Shown one piece after another: positions 1-6,822 of a stretch of 7,535 nucleotides of DNA. The translations under genes and the position numbers were made by a program. The notes beneath the pieces were generated by a model. The model worked only from the letters and a program-made list of their open reading frames with translations, was not told where the DNA came from and made no database searches. Every line of letters begins with the position of its first letter. Position 1 is the stretch's first letter. Origin of the DNA: Candidatus Omnitrophota bacterium (lineage in GTDB: Bacteria; Omnitrophota; Koll11; Gygaellales; Profunditerraquicolaceae); assembly GCA_028717765.1 (NCBI GenBank), contig JAQUNE010000001.1:1-7535 (forward strand), given 5' to 3'.

Positions 1-679
1 TGATGAATTGAATCTGGGGGGCGCTTCAATACAGCAATTTAAGGATAATCCGCGGGTTATACTGATTAGGACAAGCGAGGATAAAAATAAAATATTAACC
101 GAAAAACTGCAACAGTCATTTCCTGGTCAGGAGATTCAAATAATGCGGGTTGAGCGCGTTGGGCCGATTGCCGGGCACCATTTAAAGACTAAAGCAGTCT
201 ATGCTTTAGTTTGGTCATTGGTGGGTATTTTGATCTATGTTGCTTTTAGATTCAAACATTTTGAATTTGCAGTTGCGGGCGTGATTGCTTTGCTCCATGA
301 TGTTTTAGTGGCACTAGGCGCGTTAGCATTGACCTCAAGGCCGATTGATTTACTAAGCGTCACTGCATTTTTGACCATCGCCGGTTATTCGATTAATGAT
401 ACGATTGTAATCTATGACCGGGTCAGGGAAAACAGCCGGCTTTACCGTAAATTAAGCCTTTATGAATTGATTAATTTAAGCGTAAACCAATGTTTGGGAA
501 GGACGATATTGACTACTGGGGTTACCTGGCTGTGTGTTTTGGCGATCTTTCTTTATGGTGGAGAAGTATTAGGTAATTTTTCTTTTGCGCTGCTGATTGG
601 TTTTTTCTGTGGTGCGTATTCTACTGTCTTTATTGCTTCGCCACTGGTATTAGCTTGGAGCAAGAAAAAAACAGTATAA
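1..679 (+). CDS. secF: Protein translocase subunit SecF, 5'-truncated by the window edge
   Basis: SecF works with SecD in the inner membrane. The pair uses the proton or sodium motive force to help pull preproteins out of the SecYEG channel. The reading frame is open to the left edge (Asp-Glu codons precede the TTG at position 8), so that TTG is not a real start and the first membrane segment is missing. What remains is the end of the periplasmic domain, with the RVGPIAG junction, followed by about five membrane segments. Family signatures visible are YVAFRF, LLHDV, the run TIAGYSINDTIVIYDRVREN with its ND and DRVRE residues, SVNQCLGRTILTT, and a C-terminal FSFALLIGFFCGAYS. The Lys-rich C-terminus looks intact. 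secD is expected immediately upstream, outside the window. An 18-bp hairpin follows the stop, so secF is probably the last gene of its transcript. The family assignment is very secure. Confidence 0.96.
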   Translation, partial: DELNLGGASIQQFKDNPRVILIRTSEDKNKILTEKLQQSFPGQEIQIMRVERVGPIAGHHLKTKAVYALVWSLVGILIYVAFRFKHFEFAVAGVIALLHDVLVALGALALTSRPIDLLSVTAFLTIAGYSINDTIVIYDRVRENSRLYRKLSLYELINLSVNQCLGRTILTTGVTWLCVLAIFLYGGEVLGNFSFALLIGFFCGAYSTVFIASPLVLAWSKKKTV

Positions 680-718
680 GTGCAGTATCGATTGTGCAAG
701 ATAACCGTATTAGAAGAC

Positions 719-758
719 GAAAAATATCCTGATTAAATCATTAATCAGGATATTTTTC
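719..758 (+). terminator. Perfect 18-bp hairpin, probable terminator after secF
   Basis: Bases 719-736 (GAAAAATATCCTGATTAA) are exactly complementary to 741-758, leaving a four-base ATCA loop. The outer stem is A-rich on the left and T-rich on the right, so it can act as an intrinsic terminator in either direction. On the + strand the T-tract lies inside the stem and is followed only by TTTAAG, so efficiency may be partial. It begins 39 bases after the secF stop and ends 19 bases before the next ATG. No clear promoter is visible between it and the next gene, so some readthrough into the downstream operon is plausible. Confidence 0.75.
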
Positions 759-777
759 TTTAAGCGAAAGGAAACTT

Positions 778-1923
778 ATGGAAGCATTGAGTGCGTTGTG
801 GACATTTCCGGCGATTGTAATGGCAGCGATGCTGATTGCCTGGGCAGCGGAATGCGGGCAATTTTTTATTTCCCAGGGTTTAGCCCTGGCTTTACTTGCT
901 TGGATCCAGACACTCCCTGAGTTTGCTGTTGAAGCGGTAATTGCTTTCTCGGCGGCAAAGGATCCTTCTAAGGTGCATCTGGTTACTGCTAACTACACCG
1001 GTTCTTTACGCTTGTTCGTCGGTTTAGGCTGGCCAATGGTCTATTTTGTCTCTTTATTTTTCGCAAGAAAGCATAAAAATAGGAAGAATCCTTGGGCAAT
1101 CGAACTTGAGGATGAGCATTCCATAGCAGTGCTTTCGCTTTTACCGGCGCTACTTTATTTTGTGGTAATTTATTTCAAGGGCACGCTAAATATTTTTGAC
1201 GGATTAGTCTTAGCTGTGATTTATTTTGCCTATCTCTATCTGGTTTCAAAAACTCCCCCTCATGATAAAGAAGAAATCTCTGATTTAGGCCGTGTCCCAA
1301 AATACGTGATGAAATTTAAGGCTCCGGTTAATCTTTACTGGATCACGGGTTTTTTCTTCCTGGGTGCCGTAATTCTCTATTTTACAGCGCACCCTTTTCT
1401 TAATTCCATGCTTGCCATAGCTACTTCGGTAGGGGTTTCACAGTTTGTTTTTGTGCAATGGGTTTCGCCATTTTTAAGCGAGTTTCCCGAAAAACTCTCG
1501 GCTTTTTACTGGGCAAGAAAAGTTTCCAAGGCCCCAATGGCGCTAGCGAATTTTCTTTCTTCTTCGATAAACCAATGGACAATTCTGGTTGCGATGATCC
1601 CCTTTATTTATTCTTTTGGTTTGGGAAAGGTTTCCTATATAGTTTTTGACGTGCATCAGAAAAGTGAAATATTACTCACAATTATCCAGTCATATTTAGG
1701 GTTTCTTTTTCTGGTGAGTATGGATTTTAAATTATTTGAAGCAGTGACTTTATTTCTTTTATGGTTGGTACAATTTTTATTTCCTGATATCAGGTTAATC
1801 GTGACTTGGGTTTATGGCGGATGGGCTTTTATCGAAACGATACGGGTAATAAGGAATTTAGATAAAAGAAATGCTTTTACAATTTTTTTAAAATTAAGCC
1901 GGGAATGGTTTAGAAACAAGTAA
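778..1923 (+). CDS. Divergent CaCA-type sodium/calcium exchanger-like membrane protein
   Basis: This polytopic inner-membrane protein of 381 residues has about ten hydrophobic segments and resembles the two-repeat cation/calcium exchanger superfamily (YrbG-like). The two alpha repeats can be discerned. The first has TLPE at residues 45-48 followed by ANYTGS at 71-76. The second has SEFPEK at 234-239 followed by ANFLSSSINQ at 257-266. In classical members these positions read G(T)SLPE and GNxxGSN and form the ion site. Here the acidic Glu and the Asn are kept, but the Gly before Asn is Ala and GSN reads GSL or SSI. A charged cytosolic loop (about 157-182, PPHDKEE) separates the halves, as in the family. 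The ATG at 778 is preceded by AAAGGA at 767-772, a good ribosome binding site. It is probably the first gene of the downstream operon. Family membership is likely, but the transported ion cannot be told. Confidence 0.75.
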   Translation: MEALSALWTFPAIVMAAMLIAWAAECGQFFISQGLALALLAWIQTLPEFAVEAVIAFSAAKDPSKVHLVTANYTGSLRLFVGLGWPMVYFVSLFFARKHKNRKNPWAIELEDEHSIAVLSLLPALLYFVVIYFKGTLNIFDGLVLAVIYFAYLYLVSKTPPHDKEEISDLGRVPKYVMKFKAPVNLYWITGFFFLGAVILYFTAHPFLNSMLAIATSVGVSQFVFVQWVSPFLSEFPEKLSAFYWARKVSKAPMALANFLSSSINQWTILVAMIPFIYSFGLGKVSYIVFDVHQKSEILLTIIQSYLGFLFLVSMDFKLFEAVTLFLLWLVQFLFPDIRLIVTWVYGGWAFIETIRVIRNLDKRNAFTIFLKLSREWFRNK

Positions 1924-1928
1924 TTAAG

Positions 1929-3830
1929 ATGTTTAAATCCCTAAAAATTTATACCGAAGGTACGCTTGACCTGGAAACTCTTAGTGCCACATTGATAGAT
2001 TTTGGCTATAAGAGGCAGGAGGCGGTTTTACAAGAAGGCGATTTTGCCCGTAGGGGAAATATTATCGATATATTCCCGTTTTCCTTTGAGCTACCTATCC
2101 GTATAGAATTGGACGTTGATAAGGTAATTACGATTAAGACTTTTAATCCTTCCTCCGGAGAGCCGCTTTGGGAACACAAAATGGTAATTATCCTACCCAT
2201 AAAAAAGACCCATCACCTTAAAACTAGCGTATTTAGCGAGGAATTTCCCGTAGAGAATTTTCTCGATTTAAGTATCGGTGATTATGTGGTGCATACCCAG
2301 CATGGTATTGGAAGATTCCTCGGTTTAGAAAAAATCAAACTTGGCGATAAGGCCAAAGATCATCTGGTAATTGAATACGACCGCCAAGAGAAGCTTTATG
2401 TGCCGGTTGAGGCAATGAATTTAGTGCAAAAGTATATTGCCTTCCAGACGCGTAAGCCTAAACTCTATAAGTTGGGCAGCAAAGAATGGCAGAGGATGAA
2501 GGACCGCGTACGAAAAGGGGTGCAGAAAATGGCCTGGGAGTTATTATCTTTGCAGGCAATGCGGCTTTCCGTATCGGGTTTTGCTTATTCTGCAGATGCA
2601 CAATGGCAGGAGCAGTTCGAGGCAACTTTTCCTTATAAAGAAACTCCGGATCAGATTAAGACTACACAGGAGGTTAAGGCAGATATGGAATCGCCCCGGC
2701 CAATGGATAGGTTGCTTTGCGGCGATGTTGGCTACGGCAAAACTGAGGTAGCCCTGCGAGCGGCATTTAAGGCTGCGACAAACAATAAGCAGGTGGCATT
2801 TTTGGTACCGACCACTATTCTTGCTGAGCAACATTATGAGAATTTTTCCCAGCGGTTAGAGGATTTTCCGATTAATATTGGCATGCTTTCGCGCTTTAAG
2901 AGCAAGGGAGAGCAAAAAGAGATTGTTCAGGGGCTGGCTCAAGGTACTGTTGATATTGTGATTGGAACGCATAGGCTACTATCGGATGATTTGGCATTTA
3001 AGGATCTAGGATTGGTAATTATTGATGAAGAACAGCGGTTTGGTGTCCGGGCCAAGGAAAAATTAAAGGCTTTAAGGTTAACTGCTGATGTTTTGACCTT
3101 AACTGCAACACCTATTCCTCGCACATTATATATGAGCCTGATGGGTGCCAGGGACCTCTCAGTTATTAATACTCCGCCGCAAAATCGGTTGCCTATCCAA
3201 ACAGTTGTGGTAGAATATGACGAAGATCTTATCCGTCAGGCTATTCTACGGGAACTGGAAAGAAAAGGGCAGGTTTTTTTTCTGCATAATCGGGTTGAGG
3301 ATATTGAGAAGATAAAGGAGAAGATCTGCAAAATCCTCCCAATTTCTCTAAGGTTGGCTGTAGCACACGGCCAGATGCATCCAAAGGCCTTGGAAAAAGT
3401 AATGTCCGAATTTTTAAAGGGTAAGATCGATTGTTTAATCTGTACAATGATCATTGAATCGGGGATCGATATCCCGAATGTGAATACGATTATTGTGAAT
3501 AATGCACATCGTTTCGGTCTTGCGGACCTGCATCAGTTACGCGGCAGGGTAGGTAGGTTTGAGAGGGCGGCTTACGCTTATTTTCTTATCCCGCGGCATG
3601 AAGTTTTAGATGGTGATGCAAAAAAAAGGCTGCAGGCTTTGGAAGAATATACACAATTAGGCTCCGGATTTCGGATCGCGATGGAGGATTTGGAAATTAG
3701 AGGCGCAGGTAATCTGTTAGGAGAACAACAGCATGGTTTCATTACTGCTGTAGGTTTTGACCTCTATTGCCGGATTTTACGCGAGGCAATTGCTAATTTT
3801 AAGAAAGCAGGAATTGGAAATGGTAATTAA
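1929..3830 (+). CDS. mfd: Compact Mfd-like transcription-repair coupling translocase lacking UvrA-binding and C-terminal domains
   Basis: Mfd is a cytoplasmic ATP-driven DNA translocase that dislodges stalled RNA polymerase and recruits UvrA for repair. This protein has 633 residues, against about 1,100-1,150 normally. Residues 13-90 match the second half of the UvrB-like domain 1 (RRGNIIDIFP). Residues 114-170 are the CarD-like RNA-polymerase-interacting domain (GDYVVHTQHGIGRFLGL, then YVPVEAM). Two RecA-like motor domains follow: a Q-motif region near 234-252, Walker A GDVGYGKT at 265-272, DEEQ at 366-369, TATP at 392-395, and motif VI QLRGRVGR at 536-543. The translocation motif region with GAGNLLGEQQHG lies at 592-603. 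DEEQ favours Mfd over RecG, which has DEQH. Domains 1a, 2 and 3 and autoinhibitory domain 7 are absent. TAG at 1911-1913 closes the frame upstream, and the end overlaps the next gene, so the short form looks real. No good Shine-Dalgarno sequence is visible, and coupling to the gene ending five bases upstream is likely. Confidence 0.93.
   Translation: MFKSLKIYTEGTLDLETLSATLIDFGYKRQEAVLQEGDFARRGNIIDIFPFSFELPIRIELDVDKVITIKTFNPSSGEPLWEHKMVIILPIKKTHHLKTSVFSEEFPVENFLDLSIGDYVVHTQHGIGRFLGLEKIKLGDKAKDHLVIEYDRQEKLYVPVEAMNLVQKYIAFQTRKPKLYKLGSKEWQRMKDRVRKGVQKMAWELLSLQAMRLSVSGFAYSADAQWQEQFEATFPYKETPDQIKTTQEVKADMESPRPMDRLLCGDVGYGKTEVALRAAFKAATNNKQVAFLVPTTILAEQHYENFSQRLEDFPINIGMLSRFKSKGEQKEIVQGLAQGTVDIVIGTHRLLSDDLAFKDLGLVIIDEEQRFGVRAKEKLKALRLTADVLTLTATPIPRTLYMSLMGARDLSVINTPPQNRLPIQTVVVEYDEDLIRQAILRELERKGQVFFLHNRVEDIEKIKEKICKILPISLRLAVAHGQMHPKALEKVMSEFLKGKIDCLICTMIIESGIDIPNVNTIIVNNAHRFGLADLHQLRGRVGRFERAAYAYFLIPRHEVLDGDAKKRLQALEEYTQLGSGFRIAMEDLEIRGAGNLLGEQQHGFITAVGFDLYCRILREAIANFKKAGIGNGN
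3809..3812 (+). promoter_or_regulatory. Ribosome binding site fixing the start of the SurA-like gene
   Basis: AGGA sits seven bases before the ATG at 3820, inside the end of the mfd gene. It supports that ATG over an in-frame TTG at 3757 that would prepend 21 residues. It also places the signal peptide at the true N-terminus. Confidence 0.75.
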
Positions 3831-4758
3831 GTTTACCAGTAAAATCAGGGTGATTTTAGTTTTAGGTCTTATTTTATCCGCTAGCGTGCAGCTTGTAACG
3901 CGTAACTGTTTTGCGCAGGATAAAATCATTGCCGTTGTAAATAGCGAGGTGATTACACAAAAAGACCTTAACGATTTTACTAGTTTTACCCGTATGCAAT
4001 TAGGGCGGGAATATAAGGCAAAAGAGCTGGAGGATAAAATCCAGAAAATGAAACCTGACCTTTTGAATAAATTAATTGAGGATCGGTTGATCTTGCAGGA
4101 AGCAAAAAAGAATAATATCCGCTTGGATGAAACTCGGGTAAAGTCTAAGGTTGAGGAGATTAAGAAACGTTACCCCAGTGATGCAGATTTTCAAAAAGAT
4201 CTGGCACAACAGGGTTTTGTTCAGGCAGATATAGAAAACCGTATCCGCGAGCAACTTTTGACCTATGCTATTATTGATATCCAGGTACGTAGTAAAATTA
4301 CAGTGAATCCCATTGAAGTTACGCAGTATTATGAAAAAAATTCCCAGGAGTTTCAGGTACCTGAACAGTGGGAATTTACTTCTTTGGCAACAGAAGATCG
4401 AAAAATGGCAGAAGATGCGGTGGGGCAATTACGAAAAGGTGCAAACTTAGAATCTTTAGCGCAACAAGATTCTCTTTCAATAGATAAACTCAAGGCCTCT
4501 AAGAACGGGCAGTTAAGAAAGGAATTGGAAACTGAGATTTTTAAATTACATAAAGCAGAAGTTTCCGACCCGATCAAGATTCAGGACCGGTATTATATTT
4601 TTAGGTTAGACAATATTCTTGCGTCCACGCAAGAAAGCCTTGCGCAAGCCCAGGACGAAATCTCCGTTTTGCTGATGAATAATAAATTACAAGAAGCTAT
4701 GGTAAAATGGATGAATGAGATCAAGCAGCGCTCATATATCAATATCTGCCAGGGTTAA
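3820..4758 (+). CDS. SurA-like periplasmic chaperone with degenerate parvulin domain
   Basis: This exported protein of 312 residues probably escorts outer-membrane or periplasmic proteins as they fold. Residues 1-32 form a signal peptide: basic residues, a hydrophobic stretch rich in V, L and I, then cleavage probably after CFA. The Cys at 30 lies in TRNC, which is not a lipobox. Residues 34-160 match the SurA N-terminal domain, starting with KIIAVVNSEVITQKDL and containing LLNKLIEDRLILQEAKK. Residues 180-265 correspond to one PpiC/parvulin domain, with recognisable FTSLATEDRKMAE, LRKGANLESLA and KAEVSDPIK. However, the family's His-Ile-Leu near the start is EFTSL, GGDLG is NGQLRK, and the final G-Y-H-I is RYYI. 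A helical C-terminal tail of about 45 residues closes the protein. E. coli SurA has about 430 residues and two parvulin domains. The gene overlaps mfd by 11 bases. A chaperone without isomerase activity is inferred. Confidence 0.85.
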   Translation: MVIKFTSKIRVILVLGLILSASVQLVTRNCFAQDKIIAVVNSEVITQKDLNDFTSFTRMQLGREYKAKELEDKIQKMKPDLLNKLIEDRLILQEAKKNNIRLDETRVKSKVEEIKKRYPSDADFQKDLAQQGFVQADIENRIREQLLTYAIIDIQVRSKITVNPIEVTQYYEKNSQEFQVPEQWEFTSLATEDRKMAEDAVGQLRKGANLESLAQQDSLSIDKLKASKNGQLRKELETEIFKLHKAEVSDPIKIQDRYYIFRLDNILASTQESLAQAQDEISVLLMNNKLQEAMVKWMNEIKQRSYINICQG

Positions 4759-4787
4759 TCCAGCGTTAAATTTAAAAATTTAAATCT

Positions 4788-5747
4788 ATGGCTAAATTAA
4801 ACCAGAAAATAAAAGTTGGTGTCACAATGGGTGATCCCTCTGGAATTGGGCCGGAGATTATTATTAAGGCATTAGCTGGGTTAAAGAATTTTGCTGAAGT
4901 TACGGTGATTGGGGATGCTAGGGTGTTTAATAAGGTTATGGGTTATAAGTCAAAAGTCAGCAGCGTAAAATTTATAGATTTGAAAAACGTAAAGAGCGAT
5001 CATTTTGCTTTTGGTAAGGTTAAGGCTGAATATGGAAGGGCAGCAATAGAATACTTAGATCGAGGACTTGAACTTATCAAGAGGAAAGAAATCGACTGCC
5101 TGGTGACTTGCCCAATTTCCAAAGAAGCGATTAATTTGGCAGGCTTTAAGTATTCGGGTCATACAGAGTATTTTAGCCAAAAGACCAAAGCCAAATTTAC
5201 GGTAATGATGCTTTTAAACCAGTACTTAAAATTTAGCCTGGCCACCAGGCATATCCCTTTAAAGAAAGTTTCCACGGAATTAAAAAGCCATAACCTGGAA
5301 AAAGTAATTCTTCTTACTGATAGGGCCTTAAAGGATTTTTTTGGGATTAAACAACCAAGGATAGTTATTTGTGGCTTAAATCCGCATGCTTCTGACCACG
5401 GTATAATAGGTAAGGAAGAAAACCGGGTAATTAAGCCGGTAGTAGGCAAATTAGGGGGTAAAAAGCACCTTTCTGGCCCTATGTCGGCAGATGCGGCAAT
5501 TTTAAAGGCAAAACAAGGGAAATTTGATTGCGTTATTGCTATCTATCATGATCAGGCATTAATTCCTCTTAAGCTGCTGGATGCGTCCTCCGGAGTAAAC
5601 CTTACTTTAGGGTTGCCATTCATTAGGACCTCTCCTTTACACGGAACAGCCTTTGATATCGCCGGAAAAAATCAGGCCTGCCCGGATTCGCTGATTGCGG
5701 CAATTAAGCTCTCTGTAAAATGCGCCTCAAACCTAAAAAACGACTAG
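4788..5747 (+). CDS. pdxA: 4-hydroxythreonine-4-phosphate dehydrogenase PdxA
   Basis: PdxA is a cytoplasmic, metal-dependent enzyme. It oxidises 4-phosphohydroxy-L-threonine with NAD(P)+, and after decarboxylation the product condenses with deoxyxylulose phosphate through PdxJ to form pyridoxine phosphate (vitamin B6). The 319 residues match the usual length of about 330. Visible signatures are GVTMGDPSGIGPEI at 11-24, SGHTEYF at 123-129 (substrate contacts), TRHIPL at 153-158, GLNPHASDHG at 196-205, IYHDQALIPLK at 252-262, and SPLHGTAFDIAG at 282-293. His155, His200 and His254 occupy the three metal-ligand positions known in E. coli PdxA, so the enzyme should be active. The ATG at 4788 follows a 29-base AT-rich gap with no recognisable Shine-Dalgarno sequence. 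The last 28 bases overlap rsmA. PdxA next to RsmA is a recurring bacterial arrangement, also seen in E. coli. The family also includes PdxA2-type paralogues, but the full motif set and the rsmA neighbour favour PdxA proper. Confidence 0.96.
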   Translation: MAKLNQKIKVGVTMGDPSGIGPEIIIKALAGLKNFAEVTVIGDARVFNKVMGYKSKVSSVKFIDLKNVKSDHFAFGKVKAEYGRAAIEYLDRGLELIKRKEIDCLVTCPISKEAINLAGFKYSGHTEYFSQKTKAKFTVMMLLNQYLKFSLATRHIPLKKVSTELKSHNLEKVILLTDRALKDFFGIKQPRIVICGLNPHASDHGIIGKEENRVIKPVVGKLGGKKHLSGPMSADAAILKAKQGKFDCVIAIYHDQALIPLKLLDASSGVNLTLGLPFIRTSPLHGTAFDIAGKNQACPDSLIAAIKLSVKCASNLKND

Positions 5748-6508
5748 GGCAGAATTTCCTTTTTGACCAAAACATCCAAAAGAAGATCATCGCTGCATGT
5801 GATCTTTCTTCCGAAGATATTATTCTAGAGATCGGCCCGGGTAGGGGAGAGCTAACACGCCAAATCGTTCCCAGTGTAAAAAAAGTTTATGCCATAGAGC
5901 TTGACCGTAATCTCTATGCGCACTTAAAGAATGATTTCCAGGGAGAAAAAAAGATTGGATTGTTCAACCAGGATATTTTAAAATTTGCTTTAAATCAGGA
6001 GTTAAAGCAAACAAAAGGAAAAATTAAAATTATTGGCAATATCCCTTATTATATCAGTACCCCGATCATTGAATATATTATAAAATTCAAAGATAGAATC
6101 GATTGCGCTTTTTTAACTGTGCAGAAAGAATTCGCTAGAAGGATGATTTCTCCTGGCGGCAATAAAGAATTTGGCTCTTTATCCTGCTTTGTGCAATATT
6201 ATCTGAAGCCGGAAATTTTGTTTGAGATTAAAAAAGGGTCATTTTTTCCTGTTCCTAAAGTAGATTCAAGTTTTTTGAAACTCACTGTCCGTAAGTCACC
6301 GGCGGTGAAAGTAGAAGATGAGGAGCGTTTTTTTAAGATCATTAGAGCTGCCTTTAATCAGCGAAGAAAGACGCTAAGAAACAGTCTTTCACGTATCGTT
6401 TCAGAAGAAAAATTAAACCGTTTTTTCACAGACTTTCAAATTGACAAGAATACCCGCGTAGAAGGCTTTTCTTTGGAAGATTTTGCTAAACTGGCAAATT
6501 TGATTTAA
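5720..6508 (+). CDS. rsmA: 16S rRNA dimethyladenosine transferase RsmA (KsgA)
   Basis: RsmA uses S-adenosylmethionine to dimethylate two adjacent adenosines in the 3'-terminal hairpin of 16S rRNA (A1518 and A1519 in E. coli numbering), a late quality-control step of small-subunit assembly. The 262 residues are normal for the family. Motifs in order: RLGQNFLFD at 8-16, the SAM-binding loop LEIGPGRGELT at 36-46, the acidic AIELD at 58-62, NQDIL at 83-87, the catalytic motif GNIPYYIS at 106-113, FFPVPKVDSSF at 175-185, and AFNQRRKTLRNSL at 211-223 in the C-terminal helical domain. The ATG at 5720 lies inside the end of pdxA in another frame, with no clear Shine-Dalgarno sequence, so translational coupling to pdxA is likely. 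It ends the operon: a new promoter begins 12 bases after the stop. No oddities are seen, and it should be fully functional. Confidence 0.97.
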   Translation: MRLKPKKRLGQNFLFDQNIQKKIIAACDLSSEDIILEIGPGRGELTRQIVPSVKKVYAIELDRNLYAHLKNDFQGEKKIGLFNQDILKFALNQELKQTKGKIKIIGNIPYYISTPIIEYIIKFKDRIDCAFLTVQKEFARRMISPGGNKEFGSLSCFVQYYLKPEILFEIKKGSFFPVPKVDSSFLKLTVRKSPAVKVEDEERFFKIIRAAFNQRRKTLRNSLSRIVSEEKLNRFFTDFQIDKNTRVEGFSLEDFAKLANLI

Positions 6509-6519
6509 AGAAAAATAGA

Positions 6520-6547
6520 TTGACTTTTTTCTTCTACCCGTTAAAAT
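6520..6547 (+). promoter_or_regulatory. Sigma70-type promoter for the tandem peptide genes
   Basis: TTGACT (6520-6525) and TAAAAT (6542-6547) are separated by 16 bases, each one mismatch from the consensus. Transcription should begin near 6554. The -10 box contains the ATG at 6546, so that ATG lies upstream of the transcript start and cannot be the start codon of the peptide gene. This gives the two peptide genes their own transcription just after the rsmA stop. Confidence 0.72.
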
Positions 6548-6555
6548 GATTTTAA

Positions 6556-6561
6556 AAGAGG
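6556..6561 (+). promoter_or_regulatory. Ribosome binding site that sets the GTG start of the first peptide gene
   Basis: AAGAGG lies five bases before GTG at 6567. Together with the promoter just upstream and the MKK start of the neighbouring paralogue, it selects GTG 6567 rather than the in-frame ATG at 6546. Confidence 0.7.
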
Positions 6562-6566
6562 TAAAA

Positions 6567-6815
6567 GTGAAAAAGAGATGGCACGTTCCTGAATTATTAG
6601 TAATCACCCGTGGAGACAGTTGGAATGCGGTGTTGATAGGGTGTAAGACTAATGTTACAGTGCCCATGACTCCCACTAGGCCGCTAGATGGTTTTGGGGG
6701 ATGTGTTGTTTCTATGCAGCCGTATGCTCCACCCGGCGGTCCACCTGGTAGTTGTGATTGTCTTCCAGTTCGCGGTACAGTGCCGGTGGGATGCGCTACC
6801 ATTGCTGATAGTTGA
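6567..6815 (+). CDS. Candidate modified-peptide (RiPP) precursor 1, Gly/Pro/Cys-rich
   Basis: This is a peptide of 82 residues with no function I can name. Residues 1-27 look like a leader: MKKRWHVPELLVITR, then NAVLIGCK. Residues 28-82 are of quite different composition, rich in Pro, Gly, Thr and Cys, with a PYAPPGGPPGSCDC stretch at 52-65 and little charge. Cysteines are at 26, 46, 63, 65 and 76. There is no signal peptide or membrane segment. The downstream gene shares the leader pattern but not the tail, which is the architecture of precursors of ribosomally synthesised, post-translationally modified peptides. The pattern W-x-x-P-x-L-x-V...VL-x-x-CK resembles short uncharacterised peptides I recall from environmental bacterial genomes, but I cannot check this. 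It is transcribed from its own promoter and precedes the second peptide gene by seven bases. A small Cys-rich metal-binding protein is the main alternative. Confidence 0.7.
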   Translation: MKKRWHVPELLVITRGDSWNAVLIGCKTNVTVPMTPTRPLDGFGGCVVSMQPYAPPGGPPGSCDCLPVRGTVPVGCATIADS

Positions 6816-6822
6816 AACTTCT

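Noticed and set aside
1458..1649. Small + strand frame inside the exchanger gene
   Set aside because: It is a shadow of the alpha-2 repeat region with no ribosome binding site and no recognisable content.
1911..1931. Mfd as a frameshifted remnant with its N-terminal half upstream
   Set aside because: The upstream sequence encodes an intact unrelated membrane protein, and no Mfd domain 1a, 2 or 3 sequence is seen in any frame. A true short form fits better.
3757..3819. Upstream TTG start for the SurA-like protein
   Set aside because: It would bury the signal peptide behind 21 residues encoded within mfd. AGGA before ATG 3820 gives a better start.
4766..4783. AT-only inverted repeat TTAAATTT-AA-AAATTTAA before pdxA
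   Set aside because: The loop is only two bases and the stem is all A and T, so no stable hairpin is expected. It could be a protein-binding palindrome, but nothing supports that.
6508..6533. AAGAAAAA / TTTTTCTT hairpin after rsmA as a terminator
   Set aside because: The stem is almost all A-T with a ten-base loop and overlaps the -35 box. It is too weak to call.
6413..6802. Reverse-strand open frame of 129 residues across the rsmA end and first peptide gene
   Set aside because: It overlaps rsmA's conserved C-terminus and the first peptide gene, and its translation has no recognisable domain. It is best explained as a shadow.
6688..6822. N-terminal extension of the second peptide gene
   Set aside because: This stretch lies inside the first peptide gene in another frame, and only the part from ATG 6823 matches the paralogue.
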